Assembly (NCBI RefSeq): GCF_003020585.1
Contig: NZ_PXUE01000008.1
Location: forward strand, 56,075-120,074
Origin: Chryseobacterium aurantiacum
GTDB lineage: Bacteria > Bacteroidota > Bacteroidia > Flavobacteriales > Weeksellaceae
DNA: 64,000 nt
Direction: 5' to 3'
In this document: piece after piece, positions 23,620 to 32,797 of the stretch
How the letters are laid out: each line of letters begins with the position of its first letter
Numbering within the stretch: the stretch's first letter is position 1
Notes under the pieces: model-generated
Seen by the model: only the letters and a program-made list of their open reading frames with translations
Told to the model about the DNA's origin: nothing
Databases searched by the model: none
Position numbers and translations under genes: made by a program

Positions 23620-24807
23620 ATGAATTCAAACCAGTGTTCTTTCTGCGGCAGAAAAAGAAATGAAGTACAGATGTTGATTTCCGGGCAGAACGGTTTTATT
23701 TGTGAAAATTGTATAGAGCAGGCACATACTATTGTAAAAGACAGTGCCTCCAAATCAGGATATTCGCCTGCAGACAATATGGAAGACCTTAAAAAACCAA
23801 AAGAAATCAAGGTATTTCTGGACCAATACGTTATTGGTCAGGACCAAGCAAAGAAACAGCTTTCAATTGCTGTATACAACCACTATAAAAGATTGCTTCA
23901 TGCCCAGGATGAAAACAGGGAGGTAGAGCTTGAAAAGTCAAATATCATTATGATAGGAGAGACAGGGACCGGAAAAACCCTGTTGGCAAAAACTATTGCC
24001 AGAGAACTTAATGTTCCTTTCTGTATTGTGGATGCAACTATTTTAACAGAGGCCGGATATGTAGGGGAAGATGTTGAAAGTATCCTTTCAAGACTATTGA
24101 TGGTAGCGGACTATGATGTGGAAAAAGCAGAAAAAGGAATTGTCTTTATTGACGAAATCGATAAAATTGCCAGAAAATCTGATAATCCAAGTATTACAAG
24201 AGACGTTTCCGGAGAAGGAGTGCAGCAGGGGCTGCTGAAGTTATTGGAAGGAAGCATTGTAAATGTTCCGCCTCAAGGAGGAAGAAAGCATCCTGACCAA
24301 AAGTATATTCAGGTGAATACCCAAAACATCCTTTTTATTGCAGGAGGTGCTTTTGACGGAATCAAGGAAATTATTGAAAGAAGAATGAACAAGCAGGCGA
24401 TTGGTTTCAGTTCTGAAAAAATCAATAAGACAGATGAAGAAGAATATGTATTAACAAATATTAATGCAATAGATCTTCGTTCTTTCGGATTAATTCCTGA
24501 ACTTTTAGGAAGATTTCCAATCATTACTTATCTCGATAAACTTACGAAAGAAACGTTAGTAAGAATTATGAAAGAGCCTAAAAACTCAATCGTAAATCAA
24601 TTTGTGGAACTTTTCAAAATGGATGGCACAGATTTGGTTATTACAGACGGTGCAATTGAAAGAATTGTAGAAGAAACAATCGAAAAAGGATTAGGAGCAA
24701 GAGGTCTAAGAGGGACCACCGAAAAGGTCTTAGAAGACTATATGTTTTCAATAGGAGAGGAAAAAAAGATTGTATTAACAGAAGATAATATTTTGATTAA
24801 TAGATAA
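23620..24807 (+). CDS. clpX: ClpX, ATP-dependent unfoldase of the ClpXP protease
   Basis: 395 residues. Zinc-binding N-domain with Cys6, Cys9, Cys28 and Cys31; Walker A GETGTGKT at 113-120; pore loop GYVG at 146-149; Walker B FIDEIDK at 176-182; sensor and RKH region near ERRMNKQAIGF. The C-terminal IGF-type loop (IGF at the QAIGFSS stretch) docks ClpP. ClpX recognises and unfolds tagged substrates and feeds them to ClpP. clpP is not in the window. Single-gene unit between terminators. Confidence 0.97.
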   Translation: MNSNQCSFCGRKRNEVQMLISGQNGFICENCIEQAHTIVKDSASKSGYSPADNMEDLKKPKEIKVFLDQYVIGQDQAKKQLSIAVYNHYKRLLHAQDENREVELEKSNIIMIGETGTGKTLLAKTIARELNVPFCIVDATILTEAGYVGEDVESILSRLLMVADYDVEKAEKGIVFIDEIDKIARKSDNPSITRDVSGEGVQQGLLKLLEGSIVNVPPQGGRKHPDQKYIQVNTQNILFIAGGAFDGIKEIIERRMNKQAIGFSSEKINKTDEEEYVLTNINAIDLRSFGLIPELLGRFPIITYLDKLTKETLVRIMKEPKNSIVNQFVELFKMDGTDLVITDGAIERIVEETIEKGLGARGLRGTTEKVLEDYMFSIGEEKKIVLTEDNILINR

Positions 24808-24835
24808 AAAAGTTTTTTTTTAAAGAAAAAAATAA

Positions 24836-24843
24836 TACCTTTG
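24836..24843 (+). promoter_or_regulatory. Promoter -7 element before the T9SS protein gene
   Basis: TACCTTTG, a perfect TAnnTTTG box, preceded by an A/T-rich run without a clear -33 TTTG. The start codon is 38 bases downstream. Confidence 0.55.
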
Positions 24844-24881
24844 CGGGTGAAGATTGTATTAACACACAAATAATTTATACA

Positions 24882-26858
24882 ATGAGAAAAAGTTTATTTG
24901 CTATAGGTCTTTTAGCAATTAGTTACTCTGTTCAGGCGCAGATACTATGTCATGTTGACACTAATGCTAATATGTATGTGAGCGAAAACACCCTAGTTTA
25001 TAGTGGTGGAGGTGTACAAACAAGAGGTAATGGTCTTTTGGACGTACATGGAAATATCATGATTGTAGGATCTGGTACAGATGCTCTTAAAACAATCGAT
25101 GCCGGCGGGGCTGATAAAACCGACGGTGGAAATATTGTTCTAAGGCTAAATACTCCTGCTACTTATGCTAGTTCCACGTACGGTCAGTTGTATATCGATG
25201 GATTATCCCAGTCCAATATTACAGGTGTCGTAAGTAAGGAATACCTTACCGATAAGCATGGTACAGGTAATTATTTCCAACAAGTTGCCCTTCCTTTCTT
25301 TGGAAAGGCTTACAATTCATTATCAACAGAATTAGGTAAAACATTTGGTGTTGTAAGAAACATCCAAAACCCTGGTAATGTAAATAATGATTTGATCTTA
25401 CAATGGAATAATCTCCAGGCTAAATCTGATCATGTTACAAATTTGGCAACCACAACAAGCAACAGTACGGGATATTATATGTTAGGTTCTAGAAATAACA
25501 ACCTAAACACAAATACTCCACCTGCATCAGCTACTGTTTACACTTTGAACGGTAAGCCATATGCTGCTCTTGCCACTCCTGTAAATTTACAGAACGGAGG
25601 AAATGTTTATTTCGGTCCTAATGGTAATGGAGCAAACAGTTATGGGGAAGCCTATAACTCTTACCTTCAAGATCAGTTTGATCTTCCTAACGGAGAGTGG
25701 AACCCTACGTACGGTAAAAATATTTACCAATTCGGAAACCCGTTTTTCACAAACCTAGATCTTTCAAAGATTGGTTTTATTGAAAGCGGAACCGTTACAG
25801 ATGGTAATAATATTACTAATCTTATGGGGGTTGAGTATACAGCAGGAAATGTTGTTACGTTGGCTAATGGATATACCTACACTACTGGTGCATTAAAGCA
25901 AACATTTAATTTAGATGGAACTCCTGTTGGAGATATTGGATTAATCATTAAGCCAATGCAGCCATTTATTATAAAGCTTAGAGATAACTCAGCGCAGACT
26001 CTGAACTTTAATACCCTTAGAAGATTTAAGGATGTAGTGAGAGCCAATGGAACTGACTATAATGTAAATGCTGCTAGAGTTAGCAACAAATCAAACGCAA
26101 CAAGTGTTAAACAGCTTGGTGTTATTGGTCTTGATGCAAGTGGTAATGAAATTGGAAGAACTTACTATGTGGTTTCTCCTACAGCTACTACTGGGCACCA
26201 GATTTCTATTGCAACTACAGTGCAGGCAGCTGCAAGTTCAACAAATCCAATTGGTACATTTGAAGAAGCTTTAAATGGTGGATACGACCCTAATTACAAT
26301 GCTAAATATTGGCTATATATTAATGAAGCCAATGAAAGTAACTTCTTAGGAAAAGATGTATTACTATACAACTTTGATTATAGTAAGCCAGATAAGAAAA
26401 TTGTTTCTTATAAATTTGAAATTAGAGAAAACGCTAATCTAATTCCTGCCGGGGTACATGCCTTGTCTTCAGGAACAGGATTCTTCTATAAAGCTTCAAA
26501 CGGTACAGTACAAGAAGCAAAACAAGGAGATGTAATTCCTGTAAGTTCAAAGTCATATAACTTATATTACGGAGCGCCGGATAAAGGTTCTCTTGCAACT
26601 AAGGAAACAGGAGCGCTTTCAAGAACGATGGTTGTTTACAACCCTGCAATTAGCAATTATATAGTAAGATTTGATCCAGATTGGAGAAAAGCAGATATTG
26701 AAGTTTATGATATGAGTGGTAAACTTATTATCTCTAAAAAATCAGTTGATGCATCTAGGGACTTCGTAATTGAACTTGATGGTTCAGTGAAGAGTTCTTA
26801 CATTGTAAAAGTGGTTTCGGATAAAGGAGTAATAGTTAATACCAAAATCTTAAAATAA
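24882..26858 (+). CDS. Large secreted protein with T9SS type C-like sorting domain
   Basis: 658 residues with signal peptide (MRKSLFAIGLLAISYSVQAQ). The body is a long beta-rich region rich in Asn, Gly and Thr; Cys is almost absent. The last 75 residues (DWRKADIEVYDMSGKLIISK ... VIVNTKILK) form a T9SS sorting domain of the type C sort, in which the small partner gene follows directly. No catalytic motif is seen. It is probably a surface or gliding-matrix protein. Confidence 0.82.
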   Translation: MRKSLFAIGLLAISYSVQAQILCHVDTNANMYVSENTLVYSGGGVQTRGNGLLDVHGNIMIVGSGTDALKTIDAGGADKTDGGNIVLRLNTPATYASSTYGQLYIDGLSQSNITGVVSKEYLTDKHGTGNYFQQVALPFFGKAYNSLSTELGKTFGVVRNIQNPGNVNNDLILQWNNLQAKSDHVTNLATTTSNSTGYYMLGSRNNNLNTNTPPASATVYTLNGKPYAALATPVNLQNGGNVYFGPNGNGANSYGEAYNSYLQDQFDLPNGEWNPTYGKNIYQFGNPFFTNLDLSKIGFIESGTVTDGNNITNLMGVEYTAGNVVTLANGYTYTTGALKQTFNLDGTPVGDIGLIIKPMQPFIIKLRDNSAQTLNFNTLRRFKDVVRANGTDYNVNAARVSNKSNATSVKQLGVIGLDASGNEIGRTYYVVSPTATTGHQISIATTVQAAASSTNPIGTFEEALNGGYDPNYNAKYWLYINEANESNFLGKDVLLYNFDYSKPDKKIVSYKFEIRENANLIPAGVHALSSGTGFFYKASNGTVQEAKQGDVIPVSSKSYNLYYGAPDKGSLATKETGALSRTMVVYNPAISNYIVRFDPDWRKADIEVYDMSGKLIISKKSVDASRDFVIELDGSVKSSYIVKVVSDKGVIVNTKILK

Positions 26859-26866
26859 AAATTAAT

Positions 26867-27091
26867 ATGAAAACTATAAATAAGCTAGTATTTGCATTCT
26901 TTCTCTTCGCCACATTATTGGTAAGGGCAGATATAGATGATATGCCAGTTCCAGGTGGAGGAGGTACCGGAGGACACGGTACCGGAGGTGCACCATCATC
27001 ACCAATTGATATGTATGTGTACTTACTTTCTATTGTGGCATTTGCATTCATTGCATACTATACAAAAAAGTATAAAAGCGTAAAAGCATAA
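26867..27091 (+). CDS. Small Gly-rich single-pass membrane protein next to the T9SS cargo gene
   Basis: 74 residues: signal-like N-terminus (MKTINKLVFAFFLFATLLVR), a Pro/Gly-rich linker (VPGGGGTGGHGTGGAPSS, 29-46) and a C-terminal transmembrane segment (YVYLLSIVAFAFIAYYTKKY). Short proteins of this design follow T9SS type C sorting-domain genes in many Flavobacteriia. It starts eight bases after the cargo gene and a terminator follows. Confidence 0.75.
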   Translation: MKTINKLVFAFFLFATLLVRADIDDMPVPGGGGTGGHGTGGAPSSPIDMYVYLLSIVAFAFIAYYTKKYKSVKA

Positions 27092-27111
27092 AATTTTATT
27101 AAAATAATATC

Positions 27112-27141
27112 AAACTCTCTGATTAGTCAGAGAGTTTTTTT
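27112..27141 (+). terminator. Terminator before the TlpA-like gene
   Basis: AAACTCTCTGA (27112-27122) / TCAGAGAGTTT (27127-27137), loop TTAG, then Ts. It ends only 12 bases before the next start codon. Confidence 0.85.
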
Positions 27142-27152
27142 ATTTTTACTCT

Positions 27153-28445
27153 ATGAAAAAGGTTTATACATTATCTGCAGTTTTAGCTGCATTTGCTCTG
27201 CAGGCTCAGTTTACAGTTACAGTTCAGGCCTCCGCAGATTTTAAAGATCAGGATGCTATTCTATATACATTAAACGGTTCAAAAGATATTATTGTTACTA
27301 AAGAACAAAGCAAGAACAATACATGGACCTTTAAATATCCCAAAAACTATATGGGGATGATGAAAGTATACTTCCCCGGAACCAATAATACAATTAGCTT
27401 TATCTCTGAAAACAAGGATGTAAGTCTTAAGCTTGAAACTCAGAATAATAAAGTAAAGGAGATTGTTTATGTAGATGAAGCAAATGATCTGATGAGTAAG
27501 CAGCAGGAAGGCTCACAAAAGAAAGAACTTATTCTGCCGGCTTTGGCTCAGATCAAAGAATATTATAAAGACAATACAGACTTTGGAAAAGCTTTGAAAT
27601 TGGAAATTGACAGACTTTCAGGGAAAGCGAGTTCAATTGATGCTGCAAAGCATCCATTCATCTCTTATTATAACACCAATTACAGTAAGTTTCTTTCTGC
27701 TCCTGTAGATGCTGCTAAAAAAGTAGATCAGGAGGAAATTATCAACTTTCTGGATAAGTCCAATGATATGCTAGAAAGTTCATCGTTGCTAAGGCCTGTA
27801 TTGGTGGCTTATTTGAACTCTGGAGGTAACGCTAATGTTGGAGCTTCAGTAGATAAACTTTTAGACCGTTTAAAGGTAGAAACACCAAGAGGGCAGACGG
27901 TATTATCCGAACTTATTGACATCTTTGATGTATATGACATGGATGAGTTTAAAAATAAATACTTAAGCCAGGCGAAAAATCTTAAATGTACCATAAATGA
28001 CAGACTTGCTACCACATTAAAATCTAATGCAAATGTGGAAATGGGAGCTGTTTTTCCAAATTATAAGTTCCAGTCTGCTACGAACACTACTGCTAAATCA
28101 CTTCATGATATAAAAGCAGATAAAAAGGTTATTATTTTCTGGTCATCTACCTGCTCACATTGTGAAAGTGAGCTACCTAAGCTATTGGAAAAATATAATG
28201 ATTTAAAAACAAAAAATATACAGGTTGTTGCTTTCTCTTTAGATGTTGACAAAAATGCTTATACCAGCAAGATTGCAGCATTTCCTTGGATCAATGATTC
28301 AGAATTGAGAGGATGGAACAGTAATTATGTAGATACTTACAATATTCATGCAACACCAACGTATTTTATTTTGGATGCTAACAATAAGATAATCAGCAAA
28401 CCAGATCATGTTGGTGATGTTTTAGAATATTTTAAGTTAAAATAA
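27153..28445 (+). CDS. TlpA/ResA-like thioredoxin, exported
   Basis: 430 residues with a signal peptide (MKKVYTLSAVLAAFALQAQ). Residues about 20-285 are a beta-then-helical region without recognised motif (DUF4369-like position); residues about 290-430 are a thioredoxin-fold AhpC/TSA-TlpA domain with WSSTCSHCESELPKLLEKY, active-site pair CSHC, and HATPTYFILDANNKI. It probably reduces disulfides in the periplasm. A terminator-like hairpin lies directly before its start codon, so its promoter may lie inside or before that hairpin. Confidence 0.85.
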   Translation: MKKVYTLSAVLAAFALQAQFTVTVQASADFKDQDAILYTLNGSKDIIVTKEQSKNNTWTFKYPKNYMGMMKVYFPGTNNTISFISENKDVSLKLETQNNKVKEIVYVDEANDLMSKQQEGSQKKELILPALAQIKEYYKDNTDFGKALKLEIDRLSGKASSIDAAKHPFISYYNTNYSKFLSAPVDAAKKVDQEEIINFLDKSNDMLESSSLLRPVLVAYLNSGGNANVGASVDKLLDRLKVETPRGQTVLSELIDIFDVYDMDEFKNKYLSQAKNLKCTINDRLATTLKSNANVEMGAVFPNYKFQSATNTTAKSLHDIKADKKVIIFWSSTCSHCESELPKLLEKYNDLKTKNIQVVAFSLDVDKNAYTSKIAAFPWINDSELRGWNSNYVDTYNIHATPTYFILDANNKIISKPDHVGDVLEYFKLK

Positions 28446-28492
28446 TTTTGGAGGTAAAGAAATATTTTCTATATTTGCACCACCAAAAAGGA

Positions 28493-28566
28493 GGCGAGGT
28501 AGCTCAGTCGGTTAGAGCGCAGGATTCATAACCCTGAGGTCACGGGTTCAATTCCCGTCTTCGCTA
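28493..28566 (+). tRNA. tRNA with CAT anticodon (tRNA-Met, elongator or initiator; Ile2 not excluded)
   Basis: Acceptor stem GGCGAGG pairs with CTTCGCT with two G-T wobbles; D arm GCTCAGTCGGTTAGAGC; anticodon loop TTCATAA; T arm ACGGGTTCAATTCCCGT; discriminator A. The CCA end is not encoded. The Met/Ile2 choice depends on lysidine modification, which cannot be read from the DNA. Confidence 0.95.
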
Positions 28567-28570
28567 CAAT

Positions 28571-28605
28571 AAACCGCAATCATTACTAATGATTGCGGTT
28601 TTTAT
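28571..28605 (+). terminator. Terminator after the tRNA
   Basis: AAACCGCAATCAT (28571-28583) / ATGATTGCGGTTT (28589-28601), loop TACTA, then a T-rich tail. From here to 28839 (234 bases) I see no gene, repeat or RNA signature. Confidence 0.85.
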
Positions 28606-28839
28606 TTTATATTAAATCTTACTTTTCTCTTATTTTAAAGATCAAAAGCTATTAGATGGATTTCATAAAATTTACTCCTCAATAAGTAAATGCGATCCTG
28701 TCCTATAGAATTTGGGTATTTCATCACCAACTTTGTCTTATTAGTTTCTGTGCTTTTATGCCTATGTTAATTAATAGGCAGCAGCTCATGGTACTTTCCC
28801 TATTTTCAGGTAAAATGAATGATTGAGCAAGATATAAAG

Positions 28840-28877
28840 AAATCGTCCGCTTCATTACCCAATGAAACGGACGATTT
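28840..28877. terminator. Terminator at the end of the HlyD-type gene
   Basis: AAATCGTCCG plus TTCATT faces AATGAA plus CGGACGATTT with one C-A mismatch. It ends the minus-strand RiPP island; the T tract is on the plus side, so it can work in both directions. Confidence 0.75.
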
Positions 28878-28896
28878 TATTTTTGACTTAATTTTT

Positions 28897-30195
28897 TTAG
28901 GCCTGATAACCCAATAGCTTTCTGATCTGGTAGAAGAATCTTTCAATAAGTCTTAGATCCTGAGTTACGATCTCAGCGCTACCTCTAAGTTCTTTATCAA
29001 ACGTAAGCGTTTTATTATAACTTGTTTTTAATCCTTTTGGCAATACTACATCTACATAATAGTTTCCTTTATCATCAGGAATAAGGGAAATGTTCTGAAC
29101 TTTTCCTTCAATGATACCATATTCCTGAAAACGGTAATTGTCAAGTTTAATTAATACTTTCTCTCCAGGTATAATTTTTCCTGAGTTGATTGTAGGAACA
29201 GACATTCTGCCTACTAACTTCTCTTTATTCTTTGGCAGGATAGATACCATAGGCTCTCCGGCTTTTACAAACTGATTTTCACCAAAAAATTGCTGAAAAC
29301 TGGCAACACCATCCGTAGATGAGATCACAAGATAATTTTGTTCCCATTGCTTTAAGGCTTTTCGAAGCTGTTCAAAAAGCTGCAAGGTTTGTGCAGAGTA
29401 CGTAATCTTTTCTTTTTCATTATTAATAACCGTTACACTCTTGGTCTTGTTAATATTGGAAATACCTTCTTCTGCTTGGGAAATAGAGATATTAAGGTTC
29501 TCAAGATTTTGTTGAGCCTGCAGGTATTTGATCTTTTCATTTTCAAGCTCCATTGCAGAAATGACTCCCTGATTGAAAAGCTCCTGTGATCTATTGAAGT
29601 TTTTTCTGCTCAGATCATATTTTACAGACTCCAGGTTTTTCTGTTGTTTTAGGGTAGCCATTCTTATTCTGTATTCGGAAATACTTTGATTGCTGGCAAG
29701 ACTTTCTGGGGCATACGGCTGTAGCCTTGTGAAAAGTTCTTCATCCTGGAAAGCTTTTGCAAAGCTGTTGTATTCACCCTGTAGCTCTCCCAGTTTATAT
29801 CTTGATGCCTGTGCAAGAGGAAAAGAGTGCAGCTGATTGGGAGAAATGGAATCCACAATTTTCTTAAGCTCCAGAATATCTTTATAATTGGCTGCCGACT
29901 GCATCACCATCAATATATCATGCTTCTTTACTTCCTGATGATCTTTAATAAATATTTTTTCTATTTTGGTTGCAATTCTTGCCTCTATTTTCTCCGGAGG
30001 ATTTTGAGAGGTTACAATAATGGGAGCCGGTACAAATTCCGGATACTTTATGATGTAGCTCATCACAAAAATAAGCAGGATAATAATGAAAATCATGGTA
30101 TTTCCCCAACGTATCATCCAATGAGGCGGCTGGGTCAAAATATCCTGTACGCTTTCGGAGCGAAGTTCAATATTGTCTAAAATGTCTTGTTTCAT
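28897..30195 (-). CDS. HlyD-type membrane fusion protein of the RiPP exporter
   Basis: 432 residues. One transmembrane helix at about 29-50 (WGNTMIFIIILLIFVMSYII), then a biotinyl-lipoyl-like beta domain (VPAPIIVTSQNPPEKIEARI), a long coiled-coil from about 115 to 265 and a C-terminal beta-barrel (GRMSVPTINSGKIIPGEKVLI). It bridges the inner-membrane ABC transporter to the outer membrane. It ends the island, 61 bases after the ABC gene, so the two are one unit. Confidence 0.92.
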   Translation of the reverse strand: MKQDILDNIELRSESVQDILTQPPHWMIRWGNTMIFIIILLIFVMSYIIKYPEFVPAPIIVTSQNPPEKIEARIATKIEKIFIKDHQEVKKHDILMVMQSAANYKDILELKKIVDSISPNQLHSFPLAQASRYKLGELQGEYNSFAKAFQDEELFTRLQPYAPESLASNQSISEYRIRMATLKQQKNLESVKYDLSRKNFNRSQELFNQGVISAMELENEKIKYLQAQQNLENLNISISQAEEGISNINKTKSVTVINNEKEKITYSAQTLQLFEQLRKALKQWEQNYLVISSTDGVASFQQFFGENQFVKAGEPMVSILPKNKEKLVGRMSVPTINSGKIIPGEKVLIKLDNYRFQEYGIIEGKVQNISLIPDDKGNYYVDVVLPKGLKTSYNKTLTFDKELRGSAEIVTQDLRLIERFFYQIRKLLGYQA

Positions 30196-30256
30196 TTTTT
30201 TAGAATAAAATTTCTACCTAATACTTAAAGGAGAATAAAATTTAAATAAACAGGTC

Positions 30257-32449
30257 TTAATTTCCTAGTTCGAGCTGGTTTTTTACCAATCTGTAATATT
30301 CACCTCTTAAATCAACCAGTTCTGCATGGCTGCCTTCTTCTACAACCTTACCTTTATCCAGTACAATAATCTTATCGGCATGTTTTACTGTAGAAAGCCT
30401 GTGAGCAATAACAACTGCTGTTTTGCCTTTAAAGAATTGTTCAAGATTCTCCATAATGACTTTTTCATTATTGGCATCCAATGCTGATGTAGCTTCGTCA
30501 AACAAAATATATTCCGGAGACTTGTAAACGGCTCTTGCTATAAAGAGTCTTTGCTTTTGTCCGCCACTTACTCCAACTCCTTCATTTCCGATTTTTGTAT
30601 TGTAACTTAAAGGAAGGGTTTCTATAAATTCTCTGATGTTTGCAATTTCTACGGCACGTCTTAATTTTTGCTTGTCAATATGGTCCTCACCAATGGCAAT
30701 GTTATTGGCTATCGTATCATTGAATACGTATCCTTCCTGCATTACTACACCACAATGGTCTCTCCAGAATCTTGGAGAAATATTCTTTAGATTGGTACTC
30801 CCGATTTTAATTTCTCCCTGATCAGGATCATAAAACTTCATTAAAAGCTTTAACAGGGTTGTTTTTCCGCTTCCGCTGGCTCCTACAATAGCTGTAGTCT
30901 GTCTATAAGGGATAGAAAGGTTTAGATTTTCAAAAACAGGAACATCGGATCCAATATATCTGAAAGACATATCTTTAATTTCAATATCTCTATGAGGGAT
31001 TTCTGTAGCGTATTGTTCGTTTTTATCTTCTTCGTCCTCCTTATCGTGGATTTCACCAAGTCTTTCAAGGGATATTTTGGCATCCTGAGTTTGCTTGATA
31101 AAGTCTATTAACTGTAAAAGTGGGCTGTTCAGCTGTCCAATGATGTATTGTACAGAAAGCATCATCCCTAAGGTTAGGTTTCCACTTAAAACCAGTTTTG
31201 CTGAAAGGAAACTCACCAGAATATCTTTCATCTGATTAATGAAGTTTCCTCCTACAGACTGCCATTGCTCTAAGGAGAGAGATTTTATTCTAATTTTAAA
31301 TAATTTTACCTGAAGAAACTCCCAATCCCATCGTTTCTGCTTTTCAGCGTTATGCATTTTAATTTCCTGCATACCGTTGATAAGCTCAATAACTTTACTT
31401 TGTTCCTGGGAAACCTGAGAGAATCTTTTATAATCAAGTTCCTTTCTTTTTTTAAGGAAGAAACTAATCCATCCGATATACAGTGCTGCACCCACAAGAT
31501 ATACGATGAAAAGCCTATAGTCATAAAACAACAGTACAATACTGAAGATAATAAGGTTGACCATAGAAAATAGGGTATTCAGTGAAGAACTCGTAAGGAG
31601 TTGCTCTATTCTGTGGTGGTCATTAATCCTCTGCATAATATCTCCCGTCATTCTTGTATCAAAAAAGCTTATAGGAAGTTTCATCAGCTTAATGAAGAAA
31701 TCGGAAATAATTGAGATATTAATTCTGGCGGAAAGGTGGAGAAGAATCCAGCTTCGAATAACTTCAATACCCATTCTTCCAAAGAATAGCATAATCTGAG
31801 CAAGAAGAACCAGATAGATAAAGTTAATATCCTGGTTTTGTATCCCGACGTCTACAATACTTTGGGTAAGAAACGGGAAGACTAATGACAGTAAACTTCC
31901 TGCCAATAATCCTACAGCCAGTTGTATAACAAGTGATTTGTATTTAAGAAGATATTTTGAGAGAAAAGAAAAGCTTGCCTTACTTTCCTCGTTATCAAAT
32001 TCGGTTTGGAAGAATGCAGGGGTTGTTTCCAAAATAAGGGCAATACCTTCTTCTGTATTTTCGTTAGCATTTTCTCCGATCCAGGATTTGATAAATTCTT
32101 CCTGGTTATAGGTAATCAGGCCATAGCTGGGATCTGATATGTAGATCTTGTTATTTTTATCGGTTTTATAAACAACAACAAAATGGTTTTTATTCCAGTG
32201 TACAATACAAGGTAAAGGAACTTCCTCCACAAGAGATTTGAAGTCAATTTGGACTCCTAATGAACGGAATCCCAGATTTTCTGCAGCATCACTCAGCCCA
32301 AGTAGGCTGCTTCCTTCACGGGTAGTTTCAGAAAGGGCACGAATCTGTTGTAGTGAGATGCTTTTACCGTAATATTTACTTACAATTCTAAGACATGTGG
32401 GGCCACAGTCTTTGGTGTCTGGTTGCTTATAAAAAGGAAATTTTTTCAA
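30257..32449 (-). CDS. C39-peptidase ABC transporter (PCAT), RiPP leader cleavage and export
   Basis: 730 residues in the usual order: C39 peptidase 1-150 with catalytic Cys15 (DCGPTC), His89 (HWNKNHF) and Asp106 (ISDPSYG); six-helix transmembrane domain about 165-450; ATPase 490-730 with Walker A GASGSGKT (523-530), signature VSGGQ (627-631), Walker B YILFDE (647-652) and H-loop AHRLS. It cuts after the GG motif of its precursor and exports the core. The GG peptide gene is immediately upstream. Leader similarity suggests it may also handle the peptide at 9669 and possibly those at 37826 and 40259. Confidence 0.95.
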   Translation of the reverse strand: MKKFPFYKQPDTKDCGPTCLRIVSKYYGKSISLQQIRALSETTREGSSLLGLSDAAENLGFRSLGVQIDFKSLVEEVPLPCIVHWNKNHFVVVYKTDKNNKIYISDPSYGLITYNQEEFIKSWIGENANENTEEGIALILETTPAFFQTEFDNEESKASFSFLSKYLLKYKSLVIQLAVGLLAGSLLSLVFPFLTQSIVDVGIQNQDINFIYLVLLAQIMLFFGRMGIEVIRSWILLHLSARINISIISDFFIKLMKLPISFFDTRMTGDIMQRINDHHRIEQLLTSSSLNTLFSMVNLIIFSIVLLFYDYRLFIVYLVGAALYIGWISFFLKKRKELDYKRFSQVSQEQSKVIELINGMQEIKMHNAEKQKRWDWEFLQVKLFKIRIKSLSLEQWQSVGGNFINQMKDILVSFLSAKLVLSGNLTLGMMLSVQYIIGQLNSPLLQLIDFIKQTQDAKISLERLGEIHDKEDEEDKNEQYATEIPHRDIEIKDMSFRYIGSDVPVFENLNLSIPYRQTTAIVGASGSGKTTLLKLLMKFYDPDQGEIKIGSTNLKNISPRFWRDHCGVVMQEGYVFNDTIANNIAIGEDHIDKQKLRRAVEIANIREFIETLPLSYNTKIGNEGVGVSGGQKQRLFIARAVYKSPEYILFDEATSALDANNEKVIMENLEQFFKGKTAVVIAHRLSTVKHADKIIVLDKGKVVEEGSHAELVDLRGEYYRLVKNQLELGN

Positions 32450-32465
32450 AACTAATAATCATTAT

Positions 32466-32494
32466 AAAATGTCGTCATATTCTGACGACATTTT
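32466..32494 (-). terminator. Hairpin between the GG peptide gene and the exporter gene
   Basis: 12-base perfect stem AAAATGTCGTCA (32466-32477) / TGACGACATTTT (32483-32494), loop TATTC. On the minus strand it is followed by TTTTATAATG, so it can partly terminate after the short peptide gene and make the peptide more abundant than the exporter. Confidence 0.7.
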
Positions 32495-32531
32495 TACTTT
32501 ATTCAATATTATAATTCAATGAACTGGTTGG

Positions 32532-32696
32532 CTAGTAGTAGCACCATTTGTTACATGCATTTATAGCTCCTTCTTTAGGTGGATTTATTTTGGATTCGCA
32601 ATAGCTTGCTTCACTCTGAATTCTTGCGCATTCCTGAGTGATACCACCTTTCAGGGTTCTTAGGTTCTCTCTTGAGAGTTTTTTTAGATTTTTCAT
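32532..32696 (-). CDS. Double-glycine precursor peptide with four Cys
   Basis: 54 residues, too short for most gene callers. Leader MKNLKKLSRENLRTLKGG (1-18) ends in GG for C39 cleavage. The predicted core, residues 19-54, starts ITQECARIQSEASYCESKI and ends CNKWCYY, with Cys at 23, 33, 48 and 52. Directly downstream is the C39 exporter; directly upstream is a VKOR/thioredoxin fusion that could form two disulfides. It looks like a disulfide-stabilised bacteriocin-like peptide. Near-identity of the leader to that of the orphan peptide at 9669 supports its reality. Confidence 0.85.
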   Translation of the reverse strand: MKNLKKLSRENLRTLKGGITQECARIQSEASYCESKINPPKEGAINACNKWCYY

Positions 32697-32797
32697 AATA
32701 CATAGTTTTTTGGTTTTCCTACTCTTTTAATAGCTTTTCGGAGGCCGCTTTTATTTTTCCTAAGATAGTGAAATTTTCGACTTGCTGATATTCATTA

